Part shown: piece by piece, positions 44,136 to 56,410 of the stretch
Layout: each line of letters begins with the position of its first letter
How positions within the stretch are numbered: position 1 is the stretch's first letter
Source of the DNA: Cranoglanis bouderius
Taxonomy: Eukaryota; Chordata; Actinopteri; Siluriformes; Cranoglanididae
Length of the DNA: 64,000 bases
NCBI GenBank assembly: GCA_023630585.1
Contig: CM042567.1
Coordinates: forward strand, 2,560,001 to 2,624,000
Direction: 5' to 3'
Notes under the pieces: generated by a model
Database searches by the model: none
Told to the model about the DNA's origin: nothing
What the model saw: only the letters and a program-made list of their open reading frames with translations
Program-made: the position numbers and the translations under genes

Positions 44136-45191
44136 AGGTTTGTTGTCAAATAGGAATCAGATAAAGGTCATGGGTCAGACCCCCCGTGCGGTTGCCCAGC
44201 ATGCCGTTTTATTTCGTTTTCGCATTTCACCGTGGACGAAAAACTAAAAGCATGAATGTGGCCCAACCAAAAATGCAGCATTTTCAAAATTACTGTGTTA
44301 GTATGGATTAGGCCTAAGAGATATTTGTTTGCATATTTAGTTCTGGGCATGCTAGCAGGAAGGTGTGCAACAAACAAGACGCCATTTCCCAGCATGCACT
44401 GCAGCATTTGTGGCTGCAGTGTGTCTCTAACAGCCACCCTCTGAGGTCATTGCTCACCGTCAGGCGAGGGTCCGGCGCGTCCCCCTGAGCCCGATGACAA
44501 ACAAGGCTGCAGTGCTGAGGTGTGTGTCAGGGGTGTTTTTCCCACAAAGCATTTCTATAAAAGTGTAACAGCCCTGCGTTTGCCCTTTTCCTCCCTGTAC
44601 GAATGAGCCGCTCAGCCAACAGGCCCCTGAAGATCTCTTAAAATGTGCTGATCCACAAAAGCCTGCACCTCTAGTCATTCTCCTCCCTCCCCGTTCCCTC
44701 CATCCGTTCCTCCGCCGGTGCTTTGCTTCTGCTGAATCACGCCGGCCTGCGACTGGCACCGAGCGTGAGAGCACGTGTGTACATGTGTACCGAGGAAGGA
44801 GGATGGGGGTGGGGCTTGTTTAAGGCCTGGAGATAATTACGGCGCATTAGAGCAGGACTGAATAAATCTGTAGCGCTGCTAATTGTGTGGCAGTGAAAAC
44901 AATAACTCCAAGCATATGGCCCGGGGCATCGGCAGGGCGTAAGAGGGAGGGAGGCGAGAACGGCTGGCTCGGGGCCCTGGCATGGGGCCAAAAACAAGCA
45001 CGGTGACAAGCATGCAAACATTGCGTCATCGCACCACATCCAACCTGACGGAGCTGCAACCGCAGACACACACGGCATCCAACCGTCTCCGCCCATGTTA
45101 ACGAACACGAATTAATCATAGCAGACGATATATTAGACTTTTTCATGCAAGGTGAAAACGAATGAGGAGTTTCATTAATGTTCATGAGGCT
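44136..45191. other. No gene seen; possible conserved block at 44810-44990
   Basis: 44810-44990 is repeat-free: AAGGCCTGGAGATAATTACG, GCGCATTAGAGCAGGAC, GCGCTGCTAATTGTGTGGCA. TAATTA and CTAATTG sites suggest a homeodomain-bound element. No exon could be supported. Confidence 0.3.
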
Positions 45192-45662
45192 ATATAACAC
45201 AGACGTAAGCCCTTCATGACACCTTCATAGAACTGACATAAGTGTTTATAACAAAAACCTGAATAACAAAAATAAAAAACAGAGAACGTATGAATGACTG
45301 CTATGACATTATCATAGCAAATGAAATTAAAAACACACCTTGCTTTATTTAAGGGTGTGAGAAATGTACATAACTCTGATGTGACCGTGTCCTAACATGT
45401 CATAAGGATTCAGATCATCTTGGCAGGCTAAACTATGTCACTTCATTATCATTATGGGATACGAGTGTATTATCATGGCAGTACATCTCAGAAGGTGTTA
45501 CAACATACACTGACAATGTTATAAGAAAAATCTGTCACTTGACTGAGCTGGCTTGTCAACATGACATCAAAGTCTTTATGACAGATGACATCTTCAAAAG
45601 CAAAGAAATGTTTCCATACAGGTATGAGAGATGATACGAAGGGGTTATGTAGGTGTTATGTC
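45192..45662. mobile_element. Foldback MITE, family C copy 2
   Basis: The left end TATAACACAGACGTAAGCCC then TTCATGACAC pairs imperfectly with the right end GATACGAAGGGGTTATGTAG then GTGTTATG, over about 28 bp. The interior has many TTATGACA/TGTCATAA words and no protein frame. It resembles 14838-15262 in plan. Confidence 0.5.
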
Positions 45663-45730
45663 ATACTATACAGCTCAAAAGGGGTCTCTGTCACTCATAT
45701 TATATTGCAAAGGTGTATTAAACTGACCTT

Positions 45731-45760
45731 ACTCTCTCTCTCTCTCGCTCTCTGTCTCTC

Positions 45761-45816
<56 letters not shown>

Positions 45817-45820
45817 CCCC
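45731..45820. repeat. (CT)n tract ending in CCCCCCCTCCCAG
   Basis: Imperfect CT microsatellite of about 85 bp that grades into a C-rich run and CAG, forming an ideal polypyrimidine tract for a 3' splice site at 45826-45827. Confidence 0.95.
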
Positions 45821-45827
45821 CTCCCAG

Positions 45828-45890
45828 GACTGGATCTGAGAGAGGAGACACTTCAGCAGCGTGGACTTTCAGCTGTCTTGTGGCCTGCCG
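45828..45890 (+). other. Candidate 63-nt microexon
   Basis: Bounded by a very strong acceptor (about 90 nt of pyrimidine then CCCAG) and a consensus donor (CCG|GTATGT at 45891). Its 63 nt are a multiple of three. Two of three frames are open; the more protein-like reads LDLREETLQQRG then LSAVLWPA, starting at 45830. I do not recognise the peptide. It could be a coding or untranslated exon of a gene extending beyond the window, or chance next to a CT repeat. Confidence 0.3.
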
Positions 45891-45984
45891 GTATGTGGAC
45901 TGACACACATACACACTTCTTGTTTGTGTTCTTCTGAACATACCTAGCATGCTGACCCGGGAGGCACCAATCCCACGTTTTCCA

Positions 45985-46400
45985 TGATGATAAAACACTT
46001 CAGGACACGCTGTAATAGGAAAATAATCAACGACAGGGTGATGTCGGCCAGGGTTACGTTCCAGCGTGTTTTATTCATAAATTACGCTGGATTAAAATCC
46101 ATTTATAGCTACATTTAATGCTGTAGAACGTCCATCTCGCTTACGTTATAGCAGCTATAAACATCAAGATGTTCTCTCACCAGCCTCTCCTTTTTTCTTT
46201 CTGAAGTTAATAAGTCAAAAAATATATACACAACGCAGCTTGTCACGTTACCGAGAGACCGCAAAAAGTGTAAAGTCCTCTGCCCTGTAGATGTCGGAAA
46301 ACTTAGCTACAACTTTACCTCTGAAAGTGCTGACACTGGAGACTCCTTCCATGAACGCTAAGTAAACATCTCCTTACAGAAAACGACACCATTCACCAAA
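45985..46400 (-). mobile_element. MITE family A, copy 10 (minus)
   Basis: Begins with AAAACACTTCAGGACACGCT then GTAATAGGAAAATAATCAAC, continues with TTTATAGCTACATTTAATGC, TATAGCAGCTATAAACATC, GAAGTTAATAAG, GTTACCGAGAGACCGC, the core at 46330-46350, and AAGTAAACATCTCCTTACAG. It carries the uninterrupted version of the site where 4113-4599 inserted in copy 2. Confidence 0.75.
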
Positions 46401-46479
46401 ACTTCACCGACTTGATTATTCGTGTTTCTTTGTTAAATAACAAGTGAGTTGAACAGAAAACCTGTTAAACCTCAAACTC

Positions 46480-46960
46480 TGTTGAACTCAATCCACATGT
46501 AGAAACGTTTAAAATATGCGACTCTTTAACGTGAATAATAAAGATGAGACGTTTAGATGAGACGTATATGAGAGAAATTATCCCAAAACTGTTGTAATAG
46601 ACTTTTATCCAACTTTCTAACACGGGAGCAATACACTAAAAAGTAGTTCCGGTTAATTTACACTTTTCAGAAGATTTTGTCATATCCCTACACCATCAGA
46701 GACTCAGAACTACACTGGTAACGTTGACATTACCACACATGCTTCTCAATTCTACAGATGTAGAGTTACATTTACCAATCGATTTATTTAAAAAAAAAAA
46801 AAAATAACGTGACATAAAGATTTGTTGATGGAGTTCCTTAGACTTCCATTAGAAGTGAATTTGTGGTACAAATACGATTAGGAAAAGTTACAGTAGGTGA
46901 AGTATTTCTTTCAGTGCACTTTCATTCGGGTTTAGTGTGCAGTATGTGTAACGATTACAG
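46480..46960 (-). repeat. Family B copy (minus)
   Basis: TTATCCAACTTTCTAACACG, AAAAAGTAGTTCCGG, TTTTGTCATATCCCTACACC then ATCAGAG, and a terminal CCTTAGACTTCC word are the reverse complement of motifs ordered at 60275-60475. No coding capacity. Confidence 0.45.
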
Positions 46961-47099
46961 CGTTTCATTACTCAGGGCTCAATTGGAAACGTGTACCTAA
47001 ATGACACACACATACTCCTATAGTCTTCCTTCCTCTTCGCGTCCTGTTTTTTTTTTTTTTTTAATCTTTCTTTTGCTCTCTCTCTCTCTCCTCCATATC

Positions 47100-47350
47100 C
47101 GTGGCACAATCTCAGCCTGCTAACACCCGCTGCCTTTCAAAGCATGAATGCGTTCGTGTCTCGAGGGAGCCTCGTGTTGCCTTCTCCTTTTTGTTCGTAC
47201 TAATTGCCTTAATTTATTGACTAGTTAAGGTTTATGAAACAATTAATTGATTTTCCCCATACTCATTATTCAGTCCTTAGACGCTAAGTCTGCCGTGGAT
47301 TAATCTTTTTAACAGCAATGTTAATGACGTGTCAAGTCAACTGCGCGAAA
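47100..47350. promoter_or_regulatory. Possible conserved non-coding block (homeobox-rich)
   Basis: Repeat-free with TACTAATTGCCTTAATTTAT, CAATTAATTGATTTTCCCC, TGGATTAATCTTTTTAACAG and ATGTTAATGACGTGTCAAG. The density of TAAT/ATTA cores is high. CAATTAATTG is a palindrome typical of paired-type or Nkx-like dimer sites. I would rank it among the likeliest enhancers in the window. Confidence 0.38.
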
Positions 47351-47574
47351 CGCAAATCACGGATAAACTCATTTTTTGTGTAGAAAAAAAACATTTTATG
47401 TTTTGTTTTGTTTTTTACTACAGGTTAAAAATACTCATCCATGATATCTAATAGTCAGTAATATAGCACTGGTTATTATTAACATGCGTTCTTTGTCAAA
47501 GTGTCAGTGTGATACATGAGGTAGAATTTCTTCTCAGATATATCTCAGCGCGAAGCATTTTCTGTATATCTGTA

Positions 47575-47575
<1 letters not shown>

Positions 47576-47660
<85 letters not shown>
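47576..47660. repeat. (TA)n microsatellite
   Basis: About 42 uninterrupted TA units (47578-47660), the longest TA run in the window and likely prone to cruciform extrusion. Confidence 0.98.
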
Positions 47661-47661
<1 letters not shown>

Positions 47662-48567
47662 TAATACACAGTTTAGTGTGTGTGTTTATGTGCATGTGTG
47701 TACACGTAGTCTCATAGGCCACACTGCTCCCTTTTGGTCTTCAGAATTCATTCGTCGACCAATCAGAGATTACTTCCAAGTCTTGTATCAATTCTCTGTG
47801 TTATGTCCAGACGTGAATTCTTCGCAAAGCGCGCGATGAAGCAGGACTACTCCGAGAGCTGGATCAATACGGGCCTCCCATGGGCTCTCTGGCGTGACTC
47901 CCACCAACCCACACACACACACACACACATTCTCGTCTCAGCCATGTGATGGCAAGAGTGGCAGGCCAGGCCTGATCTCCCCGATCAAGAGATCTATTGT
48001 TTACCACCGTTGTGCTCGGCAACTCCGTAACCATCATATCCAAATGCTTCCTTCGTTGGGAATTTGTCCCAAATATCCAAACACAGCTAGAGGGCTCCAT
48101 CAGAACAAATTCCTCAAGAGGTCTCATTGTGTCCATTGGTTTCATAGCAGTATCCACATTTTTGATCCATCGTGATCCATGGTCTGTTGTACAAAATCCC
48201 ATGTCAATGTATCCTCAACACAATAGTCCTAATTTTCTAACATGTCCAAATTCCGTTAGGTATTAAGTCCCTTTCAGGGCCTTCTCATCCACAAGCCGTC
48301 GTCGTCTGACATTTTTCTGGAACGAGGCTGTGTCTCAACCAACCGTAGGCATTTTCCTGGAGAGAATAGATTGTAATTATAATTACAAAGCAATCAGAAT
48401 TAATCGCGCCCCGCCATCTCCTCTCAGCGGTGCATGTTAGTCGTCTGCACCTCCCCCATGCACATACATTCGCATACACACGTTACGTACATACACGCAC
48501 ATGCACATTAACTTACCAGGCCAGACCTGTGTTCATCTCCATTAGCTCAGACATTAGCTCTCTCGCC

Positions 48568-48569
<2 letters not shown>
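47661..48569. other. No gene seen
   Basis: Unique, moderately GC-rich sequence with a short (CA)n at 47910-47928. Open frames on both strands at 47734-48266 overlap each other. None shows a domain, so I do not call them. Confidence 0.35.

Positions 48570-48570
<1 letters not shown>

Positions 48571-48608
<38 letters not shown>
48571..48608. repeat. (CT)n microsatellite
   Basis: About 19 CT units. The flanking sequence (48609-48700) is repeat-free with TCAATTA and GCGATTAGA words. Confidence 0.96.
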
Positions 48609-48612
<4 letters not shown>

Positions 48613-48819
48613 AATTACCTCCCATACTTACAGCGAAACTCATTAGCCGCCCCTCCCTCCGCTCGCTTAACGAGAAAGCGATTAGAATGTGTTTCGGCGT
48701 GAATGCGGTTTCTGCCGCCGCTCCCGTTCCTCGCGTCCACTTGCTCACCTTCAGCTCTCTCTTTCCATCTGGCTCTCCCCTTCTCTCCCCACTACCTCTT
48801 TCTCTATCTGTGGCTACAG

Positions 48820-48821
<2 letters not shown>

Positions 48822-48890
<69 letters not shown>

Positions 48891-48920
48891 TTTCCTCTCT
48901 CTCTCTCTTCTCTCTTGCTC
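48822..48920. repeat. (CT)n microsatellite
   Basis: Long imperfect CT tract with T-rich interruptions. CT-rich sequence continues irregularly to about 48990. Confidence 0.96.
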
Positions 48921-48994
48921 TCTCTGACTCTTTCCCTTTCTTCATCCTCTCTGCAGCCTCTCTCTCTCTCTCTTTCGCTCCTCCCTCTCTTGGA

Positions 48995-49440
48995 GCTGCA
49001 GGCTGCTGGGGGTTTTAGACAGATCACTCTCACAATGGTTGATCAATACGGCTATTGATCTGCTGGCAAAATGTTTATAAAATCATCCCGGGCAGCTGCG
49101 GAGCGGTGGCGGTGGGGGAAAAAGGGGAGAGCGAGCAGAGCGAGGGGAGGGCCGATGCCATTCAGCCGGGGTTGAGGAGGTATCGCGTACCTGATTGGCT
49201 GCCCATGTGCCCGCCTTGCCAGGCTGTGAGTACTGTTCCTGCATGGCTTCCAGCTCCCGAGTCACTCTGACAAACTTCCCTGCCCGGCAAAGCGACGTCG
49301 TCGCGTCACGACGGCGGCGGTTTAACCTTTTCGTCGCTCACTTTTTGGCTGCCAGCCAAACTGTGACAACACGCACCCTCCTCCTCATCCATCCCCGTCT
49401 TCCCACGAGCCTACAATCCTCATTTGCATAAATTAGCAAG
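48995..49440. promoter_or_regulatory. GC-rich unique block, possible conserved element
   Basis: CTCACAATGGTTGATCAATA, CGGCTATTGATCTGCTGG, ATGTTTATAAAATCATCCCG, then a GC-rich segment (GGGCAGCTGCGGAGCGGTGG) and CCTCATTTGCATAAATTAGC at the right end. ATTTGCAT is a perfect octamer and is followed by AAATTAG. TTGATCAA and TATTGATC lie close together. No exon can be supported. Confidence 0.32.
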
Positions 49441-52379
49441 CGGCAGGCAGTGCCAGGTTCTTAACGAGCCGCTGTCATGTCGCTTCCTCCTGCCTCCTCT
49501 CACTTGCTGCACACAACGCAACACACACCACTGTTGCGTGGCATCGCCGCTGCCCTCTGTGGCCCTCTGGAGCTCTAAAGTACAATACCCAATAGGCCTG
49601 TTTACATTTCCCCTTACTCTCCCTCTGGTCCCTGGGAGCCTGCACTTACTTCCTTATTAGCAAATGGTACTTCTCTATAGAGAATAGACAGATTTCTATA
49701 TGTGTGCCTGGAGATTTTTTATTTTTATTTTTTTTTACATTACTTCCTCTTACTTTCTTACACATTTGAACCTTAAAGAGTGATCTCCAGGCCTTAACAC
49801 TCCACCAGCAGTGCTTCCTAAATCTCTGCTTTGAGTGAAACTAGCCTAGAGCAGCTCTAAGCGGTTATAATAACCTGGAAAATGGAAACACATTAATGCA
49901 AACATGTAGTAAGGCTGGCATAGCCCCATAGCCAGGAATGATTCACCTTGACCTAGCCAGTCACAAGGTCATGTCTCACATCAGGCCCACCACCAGAAAA
50001 CGAGGAGCACGATATGTTCCTCAAAGTGCACAGGAGGTGGCTCAGATCACAAAGAATGACCCGACTCAAAACGCAAAGCTGCACACCCCAAGCAATCAGG
50101 TGCTGTACTTAATCCACACCCAAAAACATTGAGTATGGACGATCAAGTCCAGGAGACAATCGAGTCCACTCAAATCCGCAACATGATGGACCTAACATGG
50201 TTATCAGTCCTCTATTATGTCTAGAGTATTTGAGTGGGAGCCACAGAGAGGTCAGATAACATAGTCATGCCAGTTGTTGCTATTCTTGGTAGTCAAAATC
50301 TGGTCTCCAGATCAGTCGTTAGAAGCATCTAGTACAGATGAGGTACTGTGGGTTCCACCACAATTGTCAGCAAAAGTATGACCCCCATCCCACATAGGAT
50401 GTCCCTGCTGAAAAATATAGTTTGTTCTGACCAGGGACCATCTGCCAAAACACAGAATGAAATGGTCACACCGGTAGACCATCTTCACCAGCTGGTAAGT
50501 TCAACGATTCAATAAATGTGTGAGATTTTCAAACTTCTCTTATTTTGATTAAAATAACTTTGTAGTACTAGTAGTGGTAATTCTGAAACTTCTTCCTTTC
50601 TACCAGCTCTCACCATCAATGCAAAAATGGTCTCCCAGCAGGGAGCTGGTCGGAATAAGCTGAAGCTCTTTTCTCCAAAATCATGAGTCCATGAAATTTG
50701 TCCGTCTCATTTCCAGTGTCATTTTAACTAAGCAAACTATCTCATTTGCATTTACTTTTTTACCACATACTTTTATCCTAGCAACTTAAGAGGATAAAAG
50801 GTCAAAGGACGTGAGGTCAAGGACGTAAAAAGGACGGTCAACCTTCCGATCGGTAGACTTAACTGCTGACTCAACACTATCCAGAGCTCTCAGATTAGTC
50901 AAACTGAAGAGCCTCCAGAGGTGTAGTTCTAGGGAAGTCAGTATGTAGACGACGTACAACATATCAGGAAAGGTACATGGTGCGATCAATGGCTGCTTGA
51001 CGAATGATTCTTTAGCCGTGTATAAAAGCCCAGGGTAATCAGTTCTGCTTGCTATGATCTGTGAATCAGCTTGTCTGTTGTTAGTATGAATGATTCTCTG
51101 TTATCCTGTAATTTCCTTTATTCCTCTTCCTCCTATCAACCCGTTCTCCCTTATTCCCTCCTCCCTCCTCCCAGGACAGAGCTTGCATAAGAGGCCATTT
51201 TATTTATTCTGTCAGAGTGCTAGACAGACTCGGCTCACACAGAAATCAATTTCAGCTCAGCCGGTGGACCTAAACGGAGAAGCGTAGCGCGCATGTCAGC
51301 AAGCGCCGCAGCCTAACTTGCTCACTGTGTCGTGCTCTTCTCCCCCTCCTCACTCCTCGGAAGACATTTTGTTCCAGTGATGAGGTGTGAACGCTTCTGG
51401 CAAATGCATGATGGCCAAGTGCTTATCTTGAAAAACAAAATGGAGACAGATTGTATAGGTGCGTGTGTGTAGGATGTGCTCGTATATGTTTATTTAGAAG
51501 CATGTCAGAGACGTGGATGTATACAGTATCCACGCACGCATGTCCCTGACTCAAAAACGCACCAATAATATACACACCCCGTTTTTAGCTCAATCTATGG
51601 TTTGTGACACCTGGAAGTCCTCAGAAGTCCTCAGAAGTTGCAACACAACAAGCTTTTTCTATATAGATTCATAACTTACATAGGTGGGATAGAAGCACGA
51701 AAAGTCATACGGTTAAGAATTCTTTAAAATACAAACATGTATGTGAACATACTATCTATGAAATGTTGTATATACACTGTATTACACTGTACTGCACATT
51801 GTGTAGCACTGATCCACACATTACACAGCATTTTGTGACTAAAAAACCACAAGCTGTAGTCACTGAATGGCTACACGAGGGAGTATTATACCCAGCTGTC
51901 AATCAAAAAGCTGAATTTAATTATTTATGTTTATACAAAACTGCAGCAAACATAAAAACACACGCCTACTCACCCCTTGTTTTGATCCATGCTGGTTACT
52001 ATATTCCTCGCGTACGTATTTCAGACCATAACTTACGTCGGTGATGCACAACACATATAATATGTGCAACATTTAAGAAGCGAGAACACGGCTCGTACAC
52101 ATTCATTCCCGAGATGCTGAAGGTCCTGAACCACTCTTTTCCGTGCCGAGTCTGTGCCAGGCTCTCCGGTTAATACAGCTCCCGCGCCGGCCTTATTCCT
52201 CGCTCCACTTTTATCGATTTCAGTTGAGAAGTAGACGGAAGAAGAAAGAAAGAAAGAACCTTTTCAGGAAGAAGTTAAACGGTCAAGTAGCAGGTGGAGG
52301 GTGTCTTTCAGCACTTATTGACGAGGTGGAAAAATGTCACTATTATGGAGGGCCTTTCAGTAGATAGCGAACTGATTGG
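49441..52379. other. No gene seen
   Basis: Mostly unique sequence. A TATA-like TATAAAAGC lies at 51021-51029. I could not identify a repeat family or exon. Confidence 0.4.
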
Positions 52380-52600
52380 ACGAGTGCCCCGGGGTCAGGC
52401 CGGAGTGCATTCCTGCTGCTGCCAAACAAGCCTGTATAAAAGGCCAGAGGAATCAGCTGAACCTGCAGAGGCGCCTCTTCACCGGTCGCTCGGTTTATTA
52501 GAGACTCGGCGGCGCTCGGGATGTTTGATAATCTCTCACTTTTGGCCTCTCGCTTTATATATTGCTCTCTAATTCTTTTTATTCACTTTCAGTTCTCCCT
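52380..52600 (+). promoter_or_regulatory. Candidate TATA-containing promoter or conserved block
   Basis: TATAAAAGG at 52435-52443 is a canonical TATA box in GC-rich context (CAAGCCTG upstream; GGCCAGAGG downstream). A start would be expected about 30 bp downstream, near 52465-52475. The region is repeat-free. No CDS follows within the next 600 bp, so a non-coding transcript, an upstream promoter or chance are all possible. Confidence 0.28.
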
Positions 52601-55289
52601 TCTAATCTTTCCGATCTATGGCTAGCTATGATCAGTTGGTTTCTGTGACTGGAACATCTCTAGCCTGCGTTTTAGTGTTTTCTGTTAAGTAAATGTGTGT
52701 ATGAATGCAGGATAATGAGGCTTTTGATCAGAGGGAGAAAAATAACTGAGGACTAATTGAATGATCGAGAATTAGTCAGGTATTCCATGCCCGTCACACG
52801 GAGCGAAAGACGGTTCACCCGTAAGTCAGTCAGCATTTTTGGCGTCTGACGTCAAGACCTTTCATTACGTCGGGCCATCAGATGGCCATCCGTTTTACCC
52901 AGCCAGATAAAGGTCAGCATACCAGTGCGCCGACAGTGGATGACTCAGTCCGAGGTGAAATGGTTTCTTTTATAAATTGATTCCAGTTCAGAGAACACAA
53001 AGGGCCGTGTTGTGCTCTAATTCAGCTAATTAACAGCTTGGGAAATGGGAGGAGGGGGAAATGTTCTTTGAAGAAGGCTTTATACAGTAAAACAGGACAG
53101 TGACTCAGCTGGCATCTGGAGAGAGACGGATCCAACCGGGTTTGCGATTCCTGTGTGGTTGCATTAATAACTTTCGCAATAACATTCGCAAAACTTTTAT
53201 ATTTTTTTTTAAACATTTGAGCAGCTACAGATAGAATAAATAGCCAAAAGCAAACAAAAAAAAAAAACAAATCTGTCGTGTTGCATTTAATCAGTGTTTC
53301 TGTGCTTTAGGTTGGATTCGAGATCGGTTGATACAATATGATCTCAAAGCCAGACGTAAAATCCCCCATGGGTGTTATTATTGTTAATGTTTTTTATGCC
53401 TTCATTACTAAACATCCATATCTGATTGCGTAAGAGTTTGGCTTTTAATCTAGTGGAAATTCCTTGAAAAGCCGGCGACACGAACAAGCATGTGGGCCAT
53501 TATTCCAAAGTCGCGCAGAAACGAGCACGAATTTGAACGCCTAGCGAATCTGTGAAACGGTCATATAACATCAAAGCATCCATCGTTAAATGCTATAAGG
53601 AGATTCCACGCCTAGAAACAATAACCCCAGGATCAACAATTTCAGCTCGTCCACATGAGTGCATTTTAAGAAATAGTACGTCCTTAAATCGTGTAATATG
53701 ATACACACTTTTATTGTTTTGCACCGACACGTTTACATTCGTCGTTAACAGTGTAGCCTAAAACACATTAAAGCTGCGAATGTAATTTGTAGCTAGTGTA
53801 TTGGTTTTTAATTGAAGTGCCATTTGATACAGTTTTTGCTGTAACTATGGAAAAGACTATGGCTGGTCAACTACTTTCTGAATCACTGGTCGACTAGTAA
53901 AAATGAGTAGCTGTGCAACCCCTAAAACCAAACTTGAGTGTGTATACATGACCTCACCGGTGTGATTAAAGTGATTATTAAGGATACTGATGGTGGAATT
54001 TGCGTACGTTTGTTTTAAGATCAGATTTGACCGTACGTGAATAAGCGCCCGTGTTATTGCGTGCACACTGACGACCCATCCTCTTCTTCTTAAATCTCCA
54101 TATGCTTTACCTTCCTATGCGTGAATGCGACTGAGTGTCTTCACGACATTTAACATTCGTCCTGTAATAAGCCAGCATGTCTCACGCATTCCAGATGAGC
54201 TGAATATGTTTCAGCATGTCTCTCTCTCTTTTCTTTTGGCAAAAAAGAGTCATCATGCAGTGCCACATGGTTTCCAAAATATTGGCTGTAGATGAAGATA
54301 CTGGCTCTCTCCCACACCCACACACACATTCACGCACAAGCCGCACTAGCACGCTCTCTCTTTCATGCTGAATGCATAATATATGTAATGAAATAATGTT
54401 TCTTGTGTGTTGAATCTCAATGCGGCTCCCTCCATACCTCATGATTTCAATTGCAGTGATGACGGGGGGTAAATGATTATGTGTGGTGGGACTTAGCATA
54501 TTGCCCAGGGCTACGCTGCACAGTCCAGAGATGTATGCATGACACACTCACACACACACACACACGCACACTTCCAGCCCCAAACCCAATCATTACGAAT
54601 TCCAGTTGATAATTTGATGACTTTTCTTCCACGTCTCTCATCCTGTGGCCAGCCAAAGCTCTGGGTGCCAGCCTTGAACTGTTCAGACTGAAATTTCTAA
54701 TTGGCCCAGCTCGACCTCCGGCCATTAAAGATTTAGAAGGAACAGAGCTTGTAAAACGCTGAATTTGTGGCACTTAGCTGTGGTAATGGTTCTCACCCGG
54801 CTGTAAGGATGAGGTTGAGGTGGTCTACCACCGTTTTCCCCTCGGTGAAGTTTGCCTTTTTTCGTAGATCTTTTTCCTAGATGATCTTGGAGAAAGAAAT
54901 GAGTACATTTACTTGGTAACAAATCCATGATCTCACATTTTGTCAATATTTCCACTGCTGAATGAGTCGTACTGAGATTAAGTACCTGTCCTGAATTTGG
55001 TTCTACTGCCAAGAGAAGTGAACAGGTTCATGTGGGCAGAGCTAGAAATGGTTAGTTTACTATTGCTTAGAACAGTTTTCTACAGGAGATTACAGCAGAA
55101 TCGTCCCATTTTCCGGCACTTGATTAACCAACATCACCATTTTATCATAGAATTAAATTTTTGCATATTTATTTTTTATTAAATTATGCACAGTAATGTT
55201 TTCCTGTTCCTAATATTGAGTACGATTCTTTCATGTGATCTATATTAAAAATCCGTTATGCTTAAGCTAGCATCTCAAATGGCTTTTTA
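52601..55289. other. No gene seen
   Basis: Unique AT-rich sequence with short CA tracts at 54318-54330 and 54546-54570. No defensible exon. Confidence 0.4.
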
Positions 55290-56220
55290 TTTACTATACA
55301 TGCTAAATACTTAAGGCTTCCTATTCATTCACTACATACGCTCACTACTTAATTCTTCCTATTCACTATATACGCTCACTACTTAATTCTTCCTATTCAC
55401 TATATACGCTCACTACTTAAGGCTTCCTATTCACTATATACATTCACTATGTAAGGCTTCCTATTCAATATACGTATACGCTCACTACTTAATTCTTCCT
55501 ATTCACTATATACGCTCACTATTTACGGCTTCCTATTCAATGTATACGCTCACTACTTAAAGCTCCCTATTCACTATATGTGGTCACTACTTAAGGCTTC
55601 CTATTCACTATATGTGCTCAGTACGTAATTCTTCCTATTCGCTATATATGCTCACTGCATAAGGCTTCCTATTCACTATATATGCTCAGTCCATAATTCT
55701 TTCTATTCACTATATACGCTCACTACTTAATTCTTTCTATTCACTATATACTCTCACTGCTTGAGGCTTCCTATGTATTCACTACATAAGCTCACTGTGT
55801 AAGGCTTCCTATTCAATATACGTATATGCTCACTACTGAATTCTTCCTATTAGCTATATATGCTCACTACATAAGGTTTCTTATTCACTATATACGCTCA
55901 CTACTTAATTCTTTCTATTCACTATATACACTCACTACTTGAGGCTTCCTTCTTCACTATATATGCTCACTACTTAATTATTTCTATTCACTATATACAC
56001 ACTATGTAGGGCTTCCTATGTATTCACTACATAAGCTCACTGTGTAAGGCTTCCTATTCAATATACATACATATGCTCACTACTGAATTCTTCTATTCAC
56101 TATATACGATCACTACTTAATTCTTTCTATTCACTATATATGCTCAGTACATAAGGCTTCCTGTTCACTATATATGCTCACTATTAATTCTTCTATTCAC
56201 TATATATGCTCACCACTTAT
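55290..56220 (-). repeat. 34-bp tandem array (about 26 units)
   Basis: The unit is ATTCACTATATACGCTCACT followed by ACTTAATTCTTCCT, with a common ACTTAAGGCTTCCT variant. Units are mostly 34 bp with occasional TGTATTCACTACATA insertions. The reverse complement (AGTGAGCGTATATAGTGAAT) occurs singly at 6780-6812, 7290-7327 and 8375-8405, so the array is an expansion of part of dispersed family F. Confidence 0.9.
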
Positions 56221-56289
56221 GCTATAGCATAATGGCCTTGTGTTTGTGTAAATCTAAATGTCATCTGTTGAATGTCAAATTTTCCACTC

Positions 56290-56410
56290 AAGTTAGTTGT
56301 TCTCTATAATTTTGCTAAAAGTATTGGCACCCCAGCACCATTTGGGTTGCTGGCTGCCATTGAAACAAACTTGCTATGTCTCATGCCACATGTGAAGCAA
56401 TGCAAGCGAC
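56290..56410 (-). repeat. Family F remnant beside the 34-bp array
   Basis: CTAAAAGTATTGGCACCCCA, GGCTGCCATTGAAACAAACT then TGCTATGTCTCATG are the reverse complement of the CATGAGACACAGCGTTTG and GGGGTACCAATACTTTT blocks at 6829-6900. It shows that the array sits within or next to a family F copy. Confidence 0.6.

Noticed and set aside
47864..48266. Overlapping 90-112-codon frames on both strands.
   Set aside because: Three frames compete over the same bases and none has a domain. Without conservation data a coding call is not supportable.
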